A stretch of DNA of 43,343 nucleotides from Bacillota bacterium (GCA_016282255.1 JAEEKE010000044.1:1-43343); one strand, 5' to 3'; shown: positions 16,246-25,262, numbered from the stretch's first letter. The notes: generated by a model from the sequence alone, not told the origin. Numbers and translations: made by a program.

Positions 16246-16937
16246 CAGCCGAGCCTTGCGGCGACGCCGAGGTATTCGAGCGGGTCGATCGGGCGGCCGT
16301 CCTTCGTGACGCGCAGGAAGAGGATATCCCTTTCGAGCGTGCCGAGCACCGTGCGCTGCAGCACCCGCTGCCCGCGCTCGACCGCTATCGTGCCGAGGCC
16401 GTAATAGGTGATCTCTATGCCTCCGTCGTGCGAAACGGTGACCGAGCCGCCGAAAGGCGCGCCCTCATCCCCGCCCGGCACGGTCGAGACCGAGCGCACC
16501 CTGCCTTCGAGCACCGAGAAGACCTCGGTCCCGGCGGGGGCGCAGATCCTGGCGATCATATCGTCCCGCACGGTCCCGCCCTCCATTTTGAGCGGGAGTA
16601 TCGGCCTGTCGGACGGCGCGAAGACCGTGATAAGCCCGGGCAGGGAGATGAGCTTGAGCTTGCCGAGCCGCGCGTCGTCGCTCTCGTCCGCGCCCTCGCC
16701 GCCGGAGCCGAACACCGCCACGGCGTTCCTTTCGGCGCCCGATAGCTTGAGGGCCAGCAGCAGCGAGAATGCGGCGATGCAGACGAGCAGGAAGCAGAAC
16801 CCGAGAAGAGGCGGCGCCCCGCGCTTTGTCCGCGCCGCGCACCGGACGCGCGCAACACCGTATTCCGGCCGCGCGATCAGCGCCTTATGCTCGGCTCGCC
16901 CGCCCGTTTCCCTGCTTGTAAAGACCGCTTTGTCCAT
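16245..16937 (-). CDS. spoIVFA: SpoIVFA-like membrane protein with degenerate LytM/M23 domain
   Basis: The 230-residue protein has a basic cytoplasmic N-terminus, one membrane helix (about 44-66) and an outside LytM-like fold (about 130-225; ICAPAGTEVFSVLEGRV, then GQRVLQRTVLGTLERDILFLRV). The HxxxD and HxH zinc ligands of active M23 enzymes are absent (the usual HLHFE position reads ILFLRV), so it should not cleave peptidoglycan. SpoIVFA in Bacillus likewise has a LytM domain and holds SpoIVFB inactive until a SpoIVB signal arrives. Direct coupling with spoIVFB supports the name. SpoIIQ-like proteins are an alternative but would not be next to spoIVFB. Confidence 0.82.
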   Translation of the reverse strand: MDKAVFTSRETGGRAEHKALIARPEYGVARVRCAARTKRGAPPLLGFCFLLVCIAAFSLLLALKLSGAERNAVAVFGSGGEGADESDDARLGKLKLISLPGLITVFAPSDRPILPLKMEGGTVRDDMIARICAPAGTEVFSVLEGRVRSVSTVPGGDEGAPFGGSVTVSHDGGIEITYYGLGTIAVERGQRVLQRTVLGTLERDILFLRVTKDGRPIDPLEYLGVAARLG

Positions 16938-17010
16938 AGAAGAACCGTCCTTTTTTCGATATCATTCTATGGTATTCGGACCGGGCGCCGAAGATGAGCG
17001 CGAAGGGCAT

Positions 17011-17047
17011 AAAACGAAAAACAGCCGCCGGACTTGCCTGCGGCTGT
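17011..17047 (-). terminator. Terminator of the coiled-coil hydrolase gene
   Basis: ACAGCCGC and GCGGCTGT form an 8-bp stem (17040-17047 with 17021-17028), followed on the minus strand by TTTTCGTTTT, 18 bp beyond the stop at 17065. Confidence 0.85.
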
Positions 17048-17064
17048 AATGCTATGTTGAGTGA

Positions 17065-19398
17065 TCAGTCGTCGCTGCCGTAGCCGGCGGGGATGAACGA
17101 GCGGATCAGCTCGTAGATCCTGTCGGGCTTCTCCTCGTGCACGAGATGACCGGCGTTGCGGACGATCGTCAGCGCGGCGCTCGGGAGGGAGGAGCGGTAG
17201 AGATTGCTGTTGTCCACGGGATGCCACTTGTCGTCGTCGCCCCAGATGACGAGCACGGGCGCCTCGACTTCGTGCAGGGCGGAGGCAAGCTCATCCTCAT
17301 CGAAGCCGGCGACGGTGCGGCGGATCGCGAAGCGGCCGTCGGGATCGCTGGCGGGGCGGTAGTATTCCTTGACGTCGTGATCGCCGATGACCGTGTGGTC
17401 GAAGACGCAGTCGTGCAGCATCTTTTCAACGGTGCGCATGCGGAAGGTCCTGCTGGCGATGGGCCCGAAGATGCCGCTCTCGATCAGGCGGACGGAGAGG
17501 GGCATGGAGCCGGTGATGCCGCCGGGGGTGATCGCGATCACGCGGCCGACGCGCTCGGGGTGGAGCTTGGCGAACTCCAGCGCAAAGCCGGCGCCCATCG
17601 AGAAGCCGAGCACATGGGCGGATTCGATGCCCAGCGCGTCCATGAACCTTGCGATGCTCTCGGCATGGTCGCGCAGACCGTAGTCGAAGAAATCGGGGCG
17701 GTCGGAATAGCCGTGGCCGACCAGGTCGAAGGCGATGACGCGGTAGTTCATGGCCAGCTTGTAGAAGAGGCTGCGGAAGGTGTAGAGCGACTGGCCCGCG
17801 GTGTGGACCAGGATGATCGGCTCGCCCTTGCCGCTCTCGATATAGTGGACGCGGGCGGTCTCGTACTTGGTCTCGATTATATGGATGCTGTCCTTAAGGC
17901 GCTGCGCCTCGCTCGAAGCGCTGCGGCTGTCCTCCTGGGCGTCCTCGAGCCGGTTGCGGCAGTCGGTCAGCTTGACCTCGAGCAGGGCGATGCGGTCCTC
18001 AAGCTCCTTCTTGCGGCCCGTCGCGGCGTCGAGCTCGCGCTTGGCGTCCTCATACTGGGTGTTGATGCGGTCGAACTCGGAGCGCTTCTGGGAGAAGAGC
18101 CTCTCGTGCGCGTCGGTGATCGTCTTCGCGGCGTCGTAGACGTTTTTCTTTTCGCCGACGTCGTTCTCGGCGGTCTCGAGCAGCCCCTTGGAACGCTCGA
18201 TGTCGCCCTCGGCGGTGGTTATCTGAGCGGAGGAATCCGCCTGGGTCTTCTTGGTGTCGGCCACGTGCTTGCGCGCGCTCTCGAGGCGGCCCATCAGGGA
18301 CTCGACCTCCGCGCGGCGGCCGGAGAGCTTGAGCTCCTCGCTCTGCTTCGCCTCGCCGGACCTGCGGGCGTCCTGCTTGGCCTCGTCGCGGCGCTTGCGG
18401 GCGTCCTCAAGGCGCTCCTCGTTCTCGACCACGCTGCGCTCGCAGGCTGTCATCTTTTCCTTGGTGAGGCGCAGGAAGTCCTGCTCCTTCTCGTAGTTGG
18501 CCAGACGGACCTTTTCATCGGCGACCGCGGTGTCGAGCTTGGACTTCGCCTGCGCAAGGCGCATCGCGTCCTTCTCGGAATCGCGCTTCTTGGTGGAGTT
18601 CTTCAGCGCTTCATATTGCTTTTCGGCCAGCTCGGTCTCGCTCTGCGCCTTCTGGTAATCCCTGTTGGCGCGGGCTTCGGAGCTCTGCGCCTCGGCAAGC
18701 TGCTTTTCGAGCACGCGCTTTTCGATGCTGAGGCTGACCGATTCCTCCTTGAGGCGGTTGTATTCGGCCTCGCTCGCGGCCTCGAGATTGACCTTGGCCT
18801 CGGCCTCGTCCGCCGCCTTGCGCGCGTTCAGCTCGGCTTCCGCGGCGGCTTCCTTGGCGGCGGCGTACTGCTTGTCGAGCTCGGCGACCTCGGCCTCGGC
18901 GGAGGCGCATTCGGCCTTGGCGGATTCGAGGGTGAAGCGGCCGGTCGAGATGCGGTCCTCGGCGTCCTTGCGGGCGGACTTGACCGTGGCGAGCCTCGCC
19001 TCGGCGGCGTCGCGGTCGGCCTCCAGGCGGTCGCTCTCGGTCTTCTTTTCGTTATACTCCTTGCGCGCCGTCTCCATGGCCGCCTTCTTCTCGTTGAAAT
19101 CGGGCGTCAGGGCCTCGTATTTGGCGCTGCTCTCGCTGAGCAGCTTCTCAACGCCCACGAGCTCGTCCTTGGCGTCGCGAAGCTCGCGGCCGGCGTCCTT
19201 CTCCTGCTGCTCGGCGTGTTTAAGCGCATCCGCCCTCTCCTGCGCGGTCCTGAGCGCGCGGTCGGCCGCCGCCTTGTCGCGGCGCACGGTGCGGATCTCC
19301 TCATGCTCGACGGGCAGCTCGCCGGGAAGCGTGACCGTAACAAAATCACCGATATGCTCGGAATTGATGAATTTTCTGACTTCGAGTGAAAGACTCAT
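17065..19398 (-). CDS. Fusion of a ~480-residue coiled coil and an alpha/beta hydrolase
   Basis: The 777-residue protein is an unusual fusion. Residues about 35-500 are almost uninterrupted charged heptad-like helix rich in Ala, Glu, Lys, Arg and Asp, like SMC or tropomyosin-type rods. Residues about 505-770 form a complete alpha/beta hydrolase: oxyanion region ILVHTAGQS, nucleophile Ser600 in GFSMGAG, acid probably Asp723 in WGDDDKWHP, and His751 in NAGHLVHEE. The triad looks intact. No signal peptide or membrane helix is seen, so it is probably cytoplasmic. The substrate is unknown; closest in style are small esterases and carboxylesterases. The start follows AAGGAG. It has its own promoter and terminator. 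I do not know this domain combination from other bacteria. Confidence 0.85.
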   Translation of the reverse strand: MSLSLEVRKFINSEHIGDFVTVTLPGELPVEHEEIRTVRRDKAAADRALRTAQERADALKHAEQQEKDAGRELRDAKDELVGVEKLLSESSAKYEALTPDFNEKKAAMETARKEYNEKKTESDRLEADRDAAEARLATVKSARKDAEDRISTGRFTLESAKAECASAEAEVAELDKQYAAAKEAAAEAELNARKAADEAEAKVNLEAASEAEYNRLKEESVSLSIEKRVLEKQLAEAQSSEARANRDYQKAQSETELAEKQYEALKNSTKKRDSEKDAMRLAQAKSKLDTAVADEKVRLANYEKEQDFLRLTKEKMTACERSVVENEERLEDARKRRDEAKQDARRSGEAKQSEELKLSGRRAEVESLMGRLESARKHVADTKKTQADSSAQITTAEGDIERSKGLLETAENDVGEKKNVYDAAKTITDAHERLFSQKRSEFDRINTQYEDAKRELDAATGRKKELEDRIALLEVKLTDCRNRLEDAQEDSRSASSEAQRLKDSIHIIETKYETARVHYIESGKGEPIILVHTAGQSLYTFRSLFYKLAMNYRVIAFDLVGHGYSDRPDFFDYGLRDHAESIARFMDALGIESAHVLGFSMGAGFALEFAKLHPERVGRVIAITPGGITGSMPLSVRLIESGIFGPIASRTFRMRTVEKMLHDCVFDHTVIGDHDVKEYYRPASDPDGRFAIRRTVAGFDEDELASALHEVEAPVLVIWGDDDKWHPVDNSNLYRSSLPSAALTIVRNAGHLVHEEKPDRIYELIRSFIPAGYGSDD

Positions 19399-19513
19399 GT
19401 TCGCTCCTTATGAAAAGCCGCGGCGTTTCGGCGGCCGGATTTCTTCAAAGGGCGGCCCCGAGGCGCGTACAAAAAACACCGCGCTCCGACAGGGGATACC
19501 CGTTCAACTTATT

Positions 19514-19542
19514 ATTGTACACGAAAACATTGACCGATGCAA
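19514..19542 (-). promoter_or_regulatory. Promoter of the coiled-coil hydrolase gene
   Basis: TTGCAT (19537-19542), 17 bp and TACAAT (19514-19519) on the minus strand. The leader would be about 110 nt. Confidence 0.6.
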
Positions 19543-19574
19543 GCAGAATCGGCGCTTTTTCGGAAAATATTGAC

Positions 19575-19598
19575 GAAAAAACCGGCCCGAAGGCCGGT
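19575..19598 (-). terminator. Terminator of the CCA-adding enzyme gene
   Basis: ACCGGCC-TTCG-GGCCGGT followed by TTTTTCG on the minus strand. It has a perfect 7-bp stem, a UUCG loop and a U-run, 42 bp beyond the stop. Confidence 0.92.
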
Positions 19599-19640
19599 GA
19601 AGTGTATTTATAGTTCCCAAAACGAGGCAGCGGGGTCGCG

Positions 19641-21056
19641 TCAGCTCGCCGCTATATCGCGGGCGAGGCGCTCGAGCCTTTCGGGGGTGTTGTCCTGCGG
19701 GCGGACGGCGCAGTGCATCAGCATGCGGCGCTTGATATCGGCGACGGCGGGGCCGGGCGGTATGTCGAGCCAGCGGATTATGTCGCGCCCGGTGCAGGCG
19801 AGCTCCCTCTCGAAGAACGGCACGTTCTCCTCCTTCATTTGGGCGAGGACGCGCTTCCAGCGCTCGGCCGTGGCGACGCGGCCGGTTATGACGCCGGAGC
19901 CGTGCACGTCCGCAGTGCGCAGCGCGGCGACCGAAAGGGTCCTCTCGTATCCCCAGCGCACGAAGGTGCGGCGCAGGGTAGCGTCCTTGGCGGTGTTGTT
20001 CAGGTCGTACATATGGTGGCGCACGGCGAAGACGACGCTGTCGACGGTTTTATTATCGATCCTCAGGCGGTGCAGGATCTCCCTTGCGAGCTCCGCGCCC
20101 TCCGTGTCGTGCCCGTGCATATTGCCGTTTCGCTGCCTGACGACCGGCTTGCCCACGTCGTGCAGCAGCCCGGCGAGCCTTGAAGGGACGGTCGGCTCCG
20201 CCTCGCCCGCCGTATGCAGGCAGTGCCCGAGCACGTCGTAGCGGTGGTACTGCGGCTTCTGCAAGATGCCGCGGCCGAGCGTCAGCTCCGGCAGGATCAC
20301 ATCGAGCGCGCCGATGCGGTCGAGCAGGTCGAGCCCGCGAAAGACCTTCCCCGCGTCCCTTTCGCCGTATTTGACGTCCGAAAGCAGGATCTTTAAAAGC
20401 TCGTCCCTTATGCGCTCCGCGGAGATGGCCCGAAGGTTCCCTGCGAGCCGCTTTGCCGAATCGAGCGACGCGTTTTCTATCCCGAACCCGAGCTCCGAGG
20501 CGAAGCGCACCAGGCGCATGATCCTAAGCCCGTCGTCCGAGAGCACGGCGTCGGGGTCACGGGAGGTGGTGCGGATAAGGCCGGCCTCGAGGTCGGCGAG
20601 GCCGCCGGTCGGGTCGAAGACCTCGCCCGAGAGGATATCGAAATAGAGCGCGTTGACCGAGAAATCGCGCCTGAAGGAGTCCTCTTCAAGCGACGGAGAG
20701 AACCTGACCGAGCTCGGCCTGTGCGCGCCGCCCTCCGCATAGCTGTCGCTGCGGAAGGTCGTGTGCTCGAAATGATGCTCCCCGGCGTGTATCTCCACCA
20801 TGCCGAAATCGATGCCCTTGGGCACGACCGAAAGGCCGTTCCTGCGGCAGAGCTCGATGACCCTGTCGGGCGGCGCGGCGGAGCAGATATCGATATCGGT
20901 GATGCGCAGGCCGAGCAGCGAATTGCGCACGAGCCCGCCCACGGCATAGAGCGAAACGCCGAGGCGCGTGAAGAGCTCCGCAAGGCGGAAAAGCTCCTGC
21001 GGGCAGTTGGCTTGGATGGCGTTCCTCTTCGCTTCTTCGATCCGTACGGGGTCCAT
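19641..21056 (-). CDS. cca: CCA-adding tRNA nucleotidyltransferase with HD domain
   Basis: The 471-residue enzyme adds or repairs the 3' CCA of tRNAs. The nucleotidyltransferase head shows GGLVRNSLLG and the metal-binding DIDIC (about residues 38-55). RRDFSVNALYFD and the RIMRLVRFASELGF motif that follows are typical of class II enzymes. An HD domain (LLHDVGKP) lies in the C-terminal half. The start at 21056 follows AAAGGGAG; the frame extends 27 codons upstream without a better site. A promoter at 21128-21156 lies back to back with the thrS promoter. A poly(A) polymerase is the related alternative, but a single copy in Clostridia is normally the CCA enzyme. Confidence 0.92.
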   Translation of the reverse strand: MDPVRIEEAKRNAIQANCPQELFRLAELFTRLGVSLYAVGGLVRNSLLGLRITDIDICSAAPPDRVIELCRRNGLSVVPKGIDFGMVEIHAGEHHFEHTTFRSDSYAEGGAHRPSSVRFSPSLEEDSFRRDFSVNALYFDILSGEVFDPTGGLADLEAGLIRTTSRDPDAVLSDDGLRIMRLVRFASELGFGIENASLDSAKRLAGNLRAISAERIRDELLKILLSDVKYGERDAGKVFRGLDLLDRIGALDVILPELTLGRGILQKPQYHRYDVLGHCLHTAGEAEPTVPSRLAGLLHDVGKPVVRQRNGNMHGHDTEGAELAREILHRLRIDNKTVDSVVFAVRHHMYDLNNTAKDATLRRTFVRWGYERTLSVAALRTADVHGSGVITGRVATAERWKRVLAQMKEENVPFFERELACTGRDIIRWLDIPPGPAVADIKRRMLMHCAVRPQDNTPERLERLARDIAAS

Positions 21057-21127
21057 GGCGCTCCCTTTTCTCACATGGGGTCCCGGGTCCGCTTCGCGGC
21101 AGAACGCCGCGCGGGAGCCCTGTAATG

Positions 21128-21156
21128 ATAGTACCACCCAAGAGCCCCGCAGTCAA
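21128..21156 (-). promoter_or_regulatory. Promoter of the CCA-adding enzyme gene
   Basis: TTGACT (21151-21156), 17 bp and TACTAT (21128-21133) on the minus strand, about 70 bp before the start. Confidence 0.65.
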
Positions 21157-21227
21157 GGCAAAAGAAACGCTTTGACGATTTCGTCCGATATTCCCGCATT
21201 TAAACCCAAAATAAGCGAAAAACATGC

Positions 21228-21256
21228 TTGACAATCCCATTCCGTTGTGCTAAAAT
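21228..21256 (+). promoter_or_regulatory. Promoter of thrS
   Basis: A perfect TTGACA (21228-21233), 17 bp and TAAAAT (21251-21256). Transcription should start near 21263 and read first through the T-box. Confidence 0.85.
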
Positions 21257-21262
21257 CCGTTG

Positions 21263-21526
21263 CAATACGGAATGGGGCTTTTCGGGAATGAACCCCGCCG
21301 AAACCGTTCAAGAGAGGGCAGGCCGAGGCTGCAAGCCGCCCACGGTGCGCGGGAGGATACCGACCCGAAGGCGATCACGCCCGCTTCGGCGGACGGATGG
21401 CAGAGCTCCGGCAGAAGTGCCTTAAAGCTTATTGAGAGGCCTGCCCGGTCTTTATGACCGAGCGGCAATCAAGGTGGAACCGCGGTTAACGCCGTCCTTG
21501 AAGCGATTCAGGGACGGCTTTTTGTT
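21263..21526 (+). promoter_or_regulatory. T-box leader controlling thrS
   Basis: The hallmark T-box sequence AAGGTGGAACCGCG (21471-21484) pairs with the tRNA acceptor end in uncharged tRNA. It is followed by an intrinsic terminator (GCCGTCC 21491-21497 with GGACGGC 21512-21518, then TTTTTG). Upstream a long-range helix pairs GGGCAGGCC (21316-21324) with GGCCTGCCC (21438-21446), and CGGTC-tttat-GACCG (21446-21460) is a likely stem III. The threonine specifier was not placed with confidence; an ACC at 21359-21361 is one candidate. Uncharged tRNA(Thr) should promote antitermination and raise ThrS synthesis. Confidence 0.9.
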
Positions 21527-21529
21527 TCG

Positions 21530-21624
21530 CCTGCGGCGAGTGATGTTCGCCTTCGGCGAATGATGTCGCTGCGCTGATGATGTTTCGGCTTCGCCGAAGT
21601 GATGCTTGAACAGCAAGCTGTTCA
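21530..21624. repeat. Hairpin array with TGATG spacers in the thrS leader
   Basis: The palindromes CGCC-tgc-GGCG, TTCGCC-ttc-GGCGAA, TCGC-tgc-gctga (imperfect), TTCGGC-ttc-GCCGAA and TTGAACAGC-aa-GCTGTTCAA are linked by TGATG spacers (near 21541, 21561, 21578 and 21600). The array lies between the T-box terminator and the thrS ribosome binding site, so it is transcribed in the antiterminated mRNA. A sister array with matched hairpins is at 40015-40106. Confidence 0.8.
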
Positions 21625-21663
21625 AATGTACAAAGCTAATTATTTCCAAAAGGAGTTACGATT

Positions 21664-23574
21664 ATGATCAACATCACGTTCCCCGACGGATCGATCCGTC
21701 AGTATGAGGACGGCGTGAACGCCTACGCGATCGCCGAATCCATCTCCCCGCGCCTTCGCAAGGCGACCGTTTCCTCCGAGCTGGACGGGCATCTTTACGA
21801 CGCCGCGCTCCCGATCCACGGAGACCATGAGCTGAAGCTTCTGACCTTTGCCGACGAGGGCGGCCGCTGGACCTACCGCCATACCGGCTCCCATATCCTC
21901 GCGCAGGCCGTCAAGCGCCTCTGGCCCGACGTCAAGCTCGCGATCGGTCCCGCGATCGACAACGGCTTCTACTACGATTTCGATACCGAGATCGCCTTCA
22001 CGCCCGAGGACTTCCCGAAGATCGAGAAGGAGATGCAGAAGATCGTTCAGGAGAATCTGCCCCTTGAAAGGTTCGAGCTGCCCCGCGAGGAGGCCATAAA
22101 GTTCATGGCCGAAAAAGGGGAGCCCTACAAGGTGGAGCTTATCGAGGACCTGCCCGAGGACGCCGTCATCAGCTTCTATAAGCAGGGCGAGTTCGTCGAC
22201 CTCTGCGCCGGCCCCCACCTCGAGAGCACCGGCAAATGCAAGAACATCAAGCTGATGAGCGTCGCCGGCGCGTACTGGCGCGGCAGCGAGAAGAACAAGA
22301 TGCTCAAGCGCATCTACGCGACGGCTTTCGACAAGAAGCAGGAGCTGGACGACTACATCCATATGCTCGAGGAAGCCAAGAAGCGCGACCACAGGAAGCT
22401 CGGCAAGGAGCTCGGCCTCTTCGCGCTGATGGACGAGGGCCCGGGCTTCCCGTTCTACCTGCCCAAGGGCATGGTGCTCAAGAACACGCTGATCGAATAC
22501 TGGCGTCAGGTGCATAAGAAGTGGGAATACGTCGAGATCTCGACGCCGCAGATCCTCCGCCGCACCCTTTGGGAGACCTCCGGCCACTGGGATCACTATA
22601 AGGACAACATGTATACCACCGTTATCGACGGTGAGGATTTCGCGATCAAGCCGATGAACTGCCCAGGCAGCATCCTCGTCTACCGCCTCGAGCCGCGCAG
22701 CTACCGCGACCTGCCGCTGCGCTACGGCGAGCTCGGCATCGTCCACCGCCACGAGCTCTCCGGCGCGCTGCACGGGATGTTCCGCGTCCGCTGCTTCACG
22801 CAGGACGACGCGCATATCCTGCTTGCGAAGGATCAGATCAAGAACGAGGTCATCCGCATCGCGAGCCTCTTCGACGAGGTCTATTCCACCTTCGGCCTCG
22901 AATACAGGATCGAGCTCTCCACCATGCCGGAGGATCACATCGGCTCCGTGGAGGATTGGGATATCGCCACCGCCGCCCTTGCGGACGCGATCACCAGCAT
23001 CGGCAAGGAATACGTCATCAACCCCGGCGACGGCGCGTTCTACGGCCCGAAGCTCGATTTCCATATCAAGGACTGCCTCGGCCGTACCTGGCAGTGCGGC
23101 ACGATCCAGCTCGATTATCAGCTGCCCGGCCGCTTCGATCTTGAATACACCGGTTCCGACGGCGAGAAGCATTGCCCCGTCATGATCCACCGCGTCGTTT
23201 TCGGCTCGATCGAGCGCTTCATCGGTATCATCACCGAGCATTTCGCCGGCGCGTTCCCGACCTGGCTCGCTCCGGTGCAGGTCAAGGTGCTCGCCATGAC
23301 CGACCGCACGCACGAGGCGTGTAATGAGATCGCGAAGCAGCTCGATGCCGCCGGCCTGCGCGTGGAGACCGACCTGCGCAACGAGAAGATCGGCTTCAAG
23401 ATCCGCGAAGCGCAGATGCAGAAGATCCCATATATGCTGATCATCGGCGACAAAGAGGTCGAAAACGGCGTCGTGGCGGTCCGCTCCAGGAAGGGCGGCG
23501 ACCTCGGCACCATGCCCCTTGCCGAGTTTATCGCAAAGGTACGCGAAGAGGTCGATACCAAGGCGATGGACTGA
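21664..23574 (+). CDS. thrS: Threonyl-tRNA synthetase
   Basis: The 636-residue class II synthetase charges tRNA(Thr). Domain order is N1/TGS (1-62; ITFPDGSIRQYEDGV), editing N2 (about 63-225; HTGSHILAQAV, and YWRGSEKNKMLKRIYATAF), catalytic core (about 240-530) and anticodon-binding domain (about 535-630). Zinc and substrate residues appear in KPMNCPGS and MIHRVVFGSIERF; motif 2 is FRVRCFTQDDAHI. Length is normal. The ribosome binding site is AAAGGAG. Expression is under the T-box at 21263-21526. Confidence 0.98.
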   Translation: MINITFPDGSIRQYEDGVNAYAIAESISPRLRKATVSSELDGHLYDAALPIHGDHELKLLTFADEGGRWTYRHTGSHILAQAVKRLWPDVKLAIGPAIDNGFYYDFDTEIAFTPEDFPKIEKEMQKIVQENLPLERFELPREEAIKFMAEKGEPYKVELIEDLPEDAVISFYKQGEFVDLCAGPHLESTGKCKNIKLMSVAGAYWRGSEKNKMLKRIYATAFDKKQELDDYIHMLEEAKKRDHRKLGKELGLFALMDEGPGFPFYLPKGMVLKNTLIEYWRQVHKKWEYVEISTPQILRRTLWETSGHWDHYKDNMYTTVIDGEDFAIKPMNCPGSILVYRLEPRSYRDLPLRYGELGIVHRHELSGALHGMFRVRCFTQDDAHILLAKDQIKNEVIRIASLFDEVYSTFGLEYRIELSTMPEDHIGSVEDWDIATAALADAITSIGKEYVINPGDGAFYGPKLDFHIKDCLGRTWQCGTIQLDYQLPGRFDLEYTGSDGEKHCPVMIHRVVFGSIERFIGIITEHFAGAFPTWLAPVQVKVLAMTDRTHEACNEIAKQLDAAGLRVETDLRNEKIGFKIREAQMQKIPYMLIIGDKEVENGVVAVRSRKGGDLGTMPLAEFIAKVREEVDTKAMD

Positions 23575-23592
23575 TGCTCCAATGAAAACCGC

Positions 23593-23630
23593 GCCCGCAG
23601 GCTGCTGCCTGCGGGCTCGTTCCTTGTTTT
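23593..23630 (+). terminator. Terminator of thrS
   Basis: GCCCGCAGG and CCTGCGGGC form a perfect 9-bp stem with a 6-nt loop (23593-23616). TCGTTCCTTGTTTT follows. It lies between convergent thrS and the flotillin gene and may serve both. Confidence 0.75.
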
Positions 23631-23635
23631 GCGCG

Positions 23636-25144
23636 TTATTCGGTTTCCAGCACCGTATCCAAAGCGCCTTTAGGGTCGCCCTGAACGGTAAAGTTGCGGG
23701 TCACCTTCGCGTCGTAGGTGCCGGCCTTCATGATATCCACGAGGTCGAGGCCGGTGACCTCCTTCATCGTTTCGATGGTGCGGGCCAGCACGCTCGGCAC
23801 GTAGCCGCCCATGGTGTCCACGCCGCTCGCGCCGCTGCCGCCGTCGATGATCGTGACCCTGTCGATGGATTCGAGGGGCTTCGCGATCGAAGCCGCCATA
23901 TCGGGCAGCGCCTTGACGATCATCTCCATCATCGCGGCCTGGCCGTATTTCTTCATGGCCTCGGCCTTCTTTTCAAGCGCCTCCGCCTCCGCCAGGCCGC
24001 GGGCCTCGATGGCCTTTGCCTCGGCTTCGCCGACGGCGCGGATGCCTTCGGCCTCCTGCATTTTCGCGAAGAGGTCGGCCTCCGCCTGCACGCGGCGCGC
24101 CTCGGCCGCCTTCTCGCGCTCGAATTTCTCGGCTTCGGCCTTGCGCTGGCGCTCGAAGAGCTCCGCCTCGGCCTTCTGCTGGCGGGCGAACCTGTCGGCC
24201 TCCGCCTTCTTCTTGATCTCGGCCTCGAGCGTCTGCTCGGTGACCTCGACGTCCTTGCGCTTGAGCTCGATCTCGCGCTCCTGGCGGGCGATGTTCGCGT
24301 TCGCGGTGGCGACCTCGATGGTCCTGCGCTGCTCCTGCTGCTGGATCTGATACGCCGCGTCGGCCTCGGCCTGCTTGACGTCCGAGGCGCGCTTGAGCTC
24401 GGCCTCGCGGATCCTCAGCTCGTTGCGGCGGGACGCGATCTCGGTCTGGGCGGCGACCTCGGCCTCGTTGGCCATGCGCTTGGCCTCGGCTTCGGCGATA
24501 GCGACGTCGCGCTCGGCCTGGGCCTTGGCGATCGAAGCGTCCTTCTGGATCTGGCTCATGTTGTCCTGGCCGAGGGCCACGATCAGGCCCTTTTCATCCT
24601 CGATCTTCTGGATGTTGCAGGAGATGATCTCAACGCCCAGGGCGTTCATGTCGGTCTGAGCCTTCTCCTGCACCTCGTCGCCGAATTTCTTGCGGTCGGT
24701 GTTCAGCTCCTTGAGCCTCACCGTACCGATGATCTCGCGCATATTGCCCTGCAGCGAGTCGGTCAGCGCCGCGGCGATCGAGTCCTCGCTCATGTTGAGG
24801 AAGTTCTTCATCGCGATCTTGATGCCGTCGGGGTCGGTCTTGAGCCTGACCTTGGCGACCGCGTCGATATCCACGCCGATGAAGTCGAGCGTCGGCACGT
24901 AGCCGTTGGTCTTGATATCGATGCTGATCTGCTTGAGCACCAGCGTATCCTTCCTTTCAAAGAAGGGGAGCTTGATGCCCGCCCGGCCGATCAGGATCTT
25001 CGGCGAACGCTTGATGCCGGAGATGATGTAGGCCTTGTCGGGCGGCGCCTTGACGTAGCCGCTGACGACGATCGCGATTACTGCCGCGGCCGCGCCTGCG
25101 ATCAGACCTATGGCGAGGCCGGGATGCTCTGCAAAAAATCTCAT
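23636..25144 (-). CDS. floT: Flotillin-like SPFH membrane scaffold protein
   Basis: The 502-residue protein has an N-terminal membrane segment (about 9-30), an SPFH/band-7 domain (about 35-205) and a long Ala/Glu/Lys-rich coiled coil (about 210-400) of EAEAK-type repeats. A flotillin C-terminal region follows. Length equals Bacillus FloT (YuaG). Flotillins assemble in functional membrane microdomains and affect fluidity, secretion and sporulation signalling. The gene has GAAAGGAG before the start and no partner: the NfeD-type gene commonly found beside floT is absent on both sides. The upstream promoter is not obvious. Confidence 0.93.
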   Translation of the reverse strand: MRFFAEHPGLAIGLIAGAAAAVIAIVVSGYVKAPPDKAYIISGIKRSPKILIGRAGIKLPFFERKDTLVLKQISIDIKTNGYVPTLDFIGVDIDAVAKVRLKTDPDGIKIAMKNFLNMSEDSIAAALTDSLQGNMREIIGTVRLKELNTDRKKFGDEVQEKAQTDMNALGVEIISCNIQKIEDEKGLIVALGQDNMSQIQKDASIAKAQAERDVAIAEAEAKRMANEAEVAAQTEIASRRNELRIREAELKRASDVKQAEADAAYQIQQQEQRRTIEVATANANIARQEREIELKRKDVEVTEQTLEAEIKKKAEADRFARQQKAEAELFERQRKAEAEKFEREKAAEARRVQAEADLFAKMQEAEGIRAVGEAEAKAIEARGLAEAEALEKKAEAMKKYGQAAMMEMIVKALPDMAASIAKPLESIDRVTIIDGGSGASGVDTMGGYVPSVLARTIETMKEVTGLDLVDIMKAGTYDAKVTRNFTVQGDPKGALDTVLETE

Positions 25145-25262
25145 ATTGACTCCTTTCCGTTCTGAGGTGCGGGGGCGGGGGAGCCGCCCCTTCCCGGTTA
25201 CAAGCTTATCTTAGCAGACCTTGAGGAGGCTTTCGAGGGCAGCCCGACGGGAACACGGGCGC

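Noticed and set aside
16245-16937. Active M23 peptidoglycan endopeptidase
   Set aside because: The zinc-binding HxxxD and HxH motifs are missing; the context with spoIVFB fits a non-catalytic SpoIVFA.
17137-19389. 750-residue reading frame opposite the coiled-coil hydrolase
   Set aside because: A Gly/Leu/Val/Ala-rich mirror of the Glu/Lys/Ala-rich coiled coil. High GC removes stops from this frame; there is no start signal or domain.
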